A stretch of DNA of 15,705 nucleotides, from contig DFFT01000063.1 in NCBI GenBank assembly GCA_002372325.1, positions 2,581 through 18,285 of the forward strand, in the 5' to 3' direction. The position numbers and the translations under genes were made by a program. The DNA is from Succinivibrionaceae bacterium UBA3769. GTDB taxonomy: Bacteria; Pseudomonadota; Gammaproteobacteria; Enterobacterales; Succinivibrionaceae. Below the pieces are notes generated by a model that had not been told where the DNA came from, searched no databases, and saw only the letters and a program-made list of their open reading frames with translations. Position 1 is the stretch's first letter; each line of letters starts with the position of its first letter. Shown here piece after piece: positions 14,749 to 15,705 of the stretch.

Positions 14749-15705
14749 CTATTCTGATGTTTCATCCATCTGATTCTTTTCCATGGCCACGCAAGTCTTT
14801 TTAAAGAATACTATGCCAAATTTCTTAATGGTGTCGTAATCATCCCGAAACTCGCTATCATAATCATTTCTTTCGATCTGATTAAGAGCCTCAATGCATT
14901 CCTTTTTCCTGACGGAAGCCTTGATTCTCTCGCTTATTTTAAATTCCATGATAACGGCTGCGCTGATGCGTTCATCCATAATGGCCAGATCAAAATAGCC
15001 GTTACCGCTTTTGCGATTGGATTTGAGTTCCTTCGAGGATCCTGCGGTTATGCCCAGCACGCCGGTAATAAAGCTGTGGTAAAAGCCTTCGCTTCCGAAA
15101 TCCCTCACGCTGATAAAGGCCTGAAGCATTTTATTGATGATCTCGGATACCTTTGCGGCACTCCCGTCAAACAGACTGTCACGGAGTTCCTGAGACATTC
15201 TCCTCCACTCCGGATTGCTTTTGCTGAAAATCGTCTCCGCTTTTTCCGCAAAGCACTCAAGAACCTCTTTGTTCGGAATTTTGACCACGGCTCTGTTTCT
15301 GGCGGAAGGCACGGCATCTTCAGCCACGGTCAGATATCCTGTATGCAGCATCAGAGTGGCGAAGGTGTCAAAATCGGTGTTTGATGTAATGTCCGGATAG
15401 GAGGTAAATTCCCGGAGAGCTATTTCTTCTGTTTTGCCTTCCAGAAGATTCTGCAGACGATCCAGATCCCGCCCTCCGGGATGTCTCATGCAAAGGTCAA
15501 TGATGTCATTGCCGCTGGAATTTGCCCAGTAGTTTTCCGGCTGGAAGACGGCCGGATCGTTTTCGGGACGGAGAGCCCGGGACATGAATTTGAGAACGCT
15601 CCACGGACACAGCATCCCGGTACCGCCGAAATTGTAGCCGTCATACCACTCAATAACGTCAGGAAAACGGTTTTCCATGTCATGCGTCTTCAGAATACTG
15701 ACGGT
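14749..15705 (-). CDS. AAA-ATPase-like / PD-(D/E)XK nuclease family protein (N-terminus outside window)
   Basis: 318 visible residues; the frame is open to the right edge, so the start and the N-terminal ATPase-like half are missing. The Met at 15678 is internal. WYDGYNFGG and LCPWSVLKF lie near the beginning, and NYWANSSGND follows about 30 residues later, all typical of the linker after the ATPase-like domain in this family. The C-terminal nuclease fold has GFYHSFITGVLG, then GNGYFDLAIMD with the Asp and VIMEFKI with the Glu-x-Lys, a complete PD-(D/E)XK motif; the usual Arg before the Asp is replaced by Tyr. Family members are abundant, variable accessory proteins of gut bacteria and their role is not established. 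The gene ends at TAG 14751-14749. Confidence 0.88.
   Translation of the reverse strand, partial: TVSILKTHDMENRFPDVIEWYDGYNFGGTGMLCPWSVLKFMSRALRPENDPAVFQPENYWANSSGNDIIDLCMRHPGGRDLDRLQNLLEGKTEEIALREFTSYPDITSNTDFDTFATLMLHTGYLTVAEDAVPSARNRAVVKIPNKEVLECFAEKAETIFSKSNPEWRRMSQELRDSLFDGSAAKVSEIINKMLQAFISVRDFGSEGFYHSFITGVLGITAGSSKELKSNRKSGNGYFDLAIMDERISAAVIMEFKISERIKASVRKKECIEALNQIERNDYDSEFRDDYDTIKKFGIVFFKKTCVAMEKNQMDETSE

Overview
The window reads as one accessory region of a bacterial chromosome. Six genes lie on the minus strand; on the plus strand are a transposase fragment and a DUF805 gene near the left edge. The protein set (a DUF805 membrane protein, a Gdx/SugE-type SMR exporter, a TIGR04076-like protein, an AAA-ATPase-like/PD-(D/E)XK protein of the type common in gut and rumen anaerobes), GC-rich coding sequence and classical GGAG-type ribosome binding sites suggest a gut or rumen anaerobe. 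A gammaproteobacterium such as a Succinivibrionaceae relative is possible, but this placement is tentative.

Layout. 1-705: C-terminal part of a DDE transposase, cut by the window edge. 706-1275: no ordinary gene, but two tandem minus-strand micro-ORFs encode very hydrophobic peptides of 22 and 18 residues behind an identical 17-bp ribosome binding site/start cassette; they look like an Ibs-type type I toxin pair. 1276-1769: a possible 17-codon leader ORF overlapping a DUF805 gene. 1770-2518: a strong terminator, palindromes, 11-bp iteron-like repeats and two stem-loops. 2519-12758 (minus): the centre of the window, a two-gene operon. It holds a 2671-residue superfamily 2 helicase with a C-terminal DUF1998/MrfA-type zinc domain and a Vsr/DUF559-like nuclease-fold segment (nearest known relative, from memory: DruE of Druantia), followed 28 bp later by a 731-residue UvrD-like superfamily 1 helicase with a distinctive N-terminal domain. 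12771-13171: spacer with a 14-bp direct repeat upstream of the operon. 13172-13813 (minus): guanidinium exporter gdx plus a TIGR04076-like gene, behind a promoter and a leader carrying an intrinsic terminator just before the gdx ribosome binding site. 14160-14570 (minus): unknown acidic protein. 14749-15705 (minus): AAA-ATPase-like/PD-(D/E)XK protein, cut by the right edge.

How the parts may work together. The giant helicase and the UvrD-like helicase are probably co-transcribed and co-translated, and form the best candidate for an undescribed defence-type system: Druantia-like in its large helicase, but with an SF1 helicase in place of any Druantia partner I know. The giant helicase would supply ATP-driven DNA translocation, zinc-bound DNA contacts and perhaps a nuclease domain; the second helicase would process the products. 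gdx and the gene behind it look like a separate guanidine-responsive unit controlled by transcription attenuation. All family assignments are from reading the sequence by eye, without database searches.
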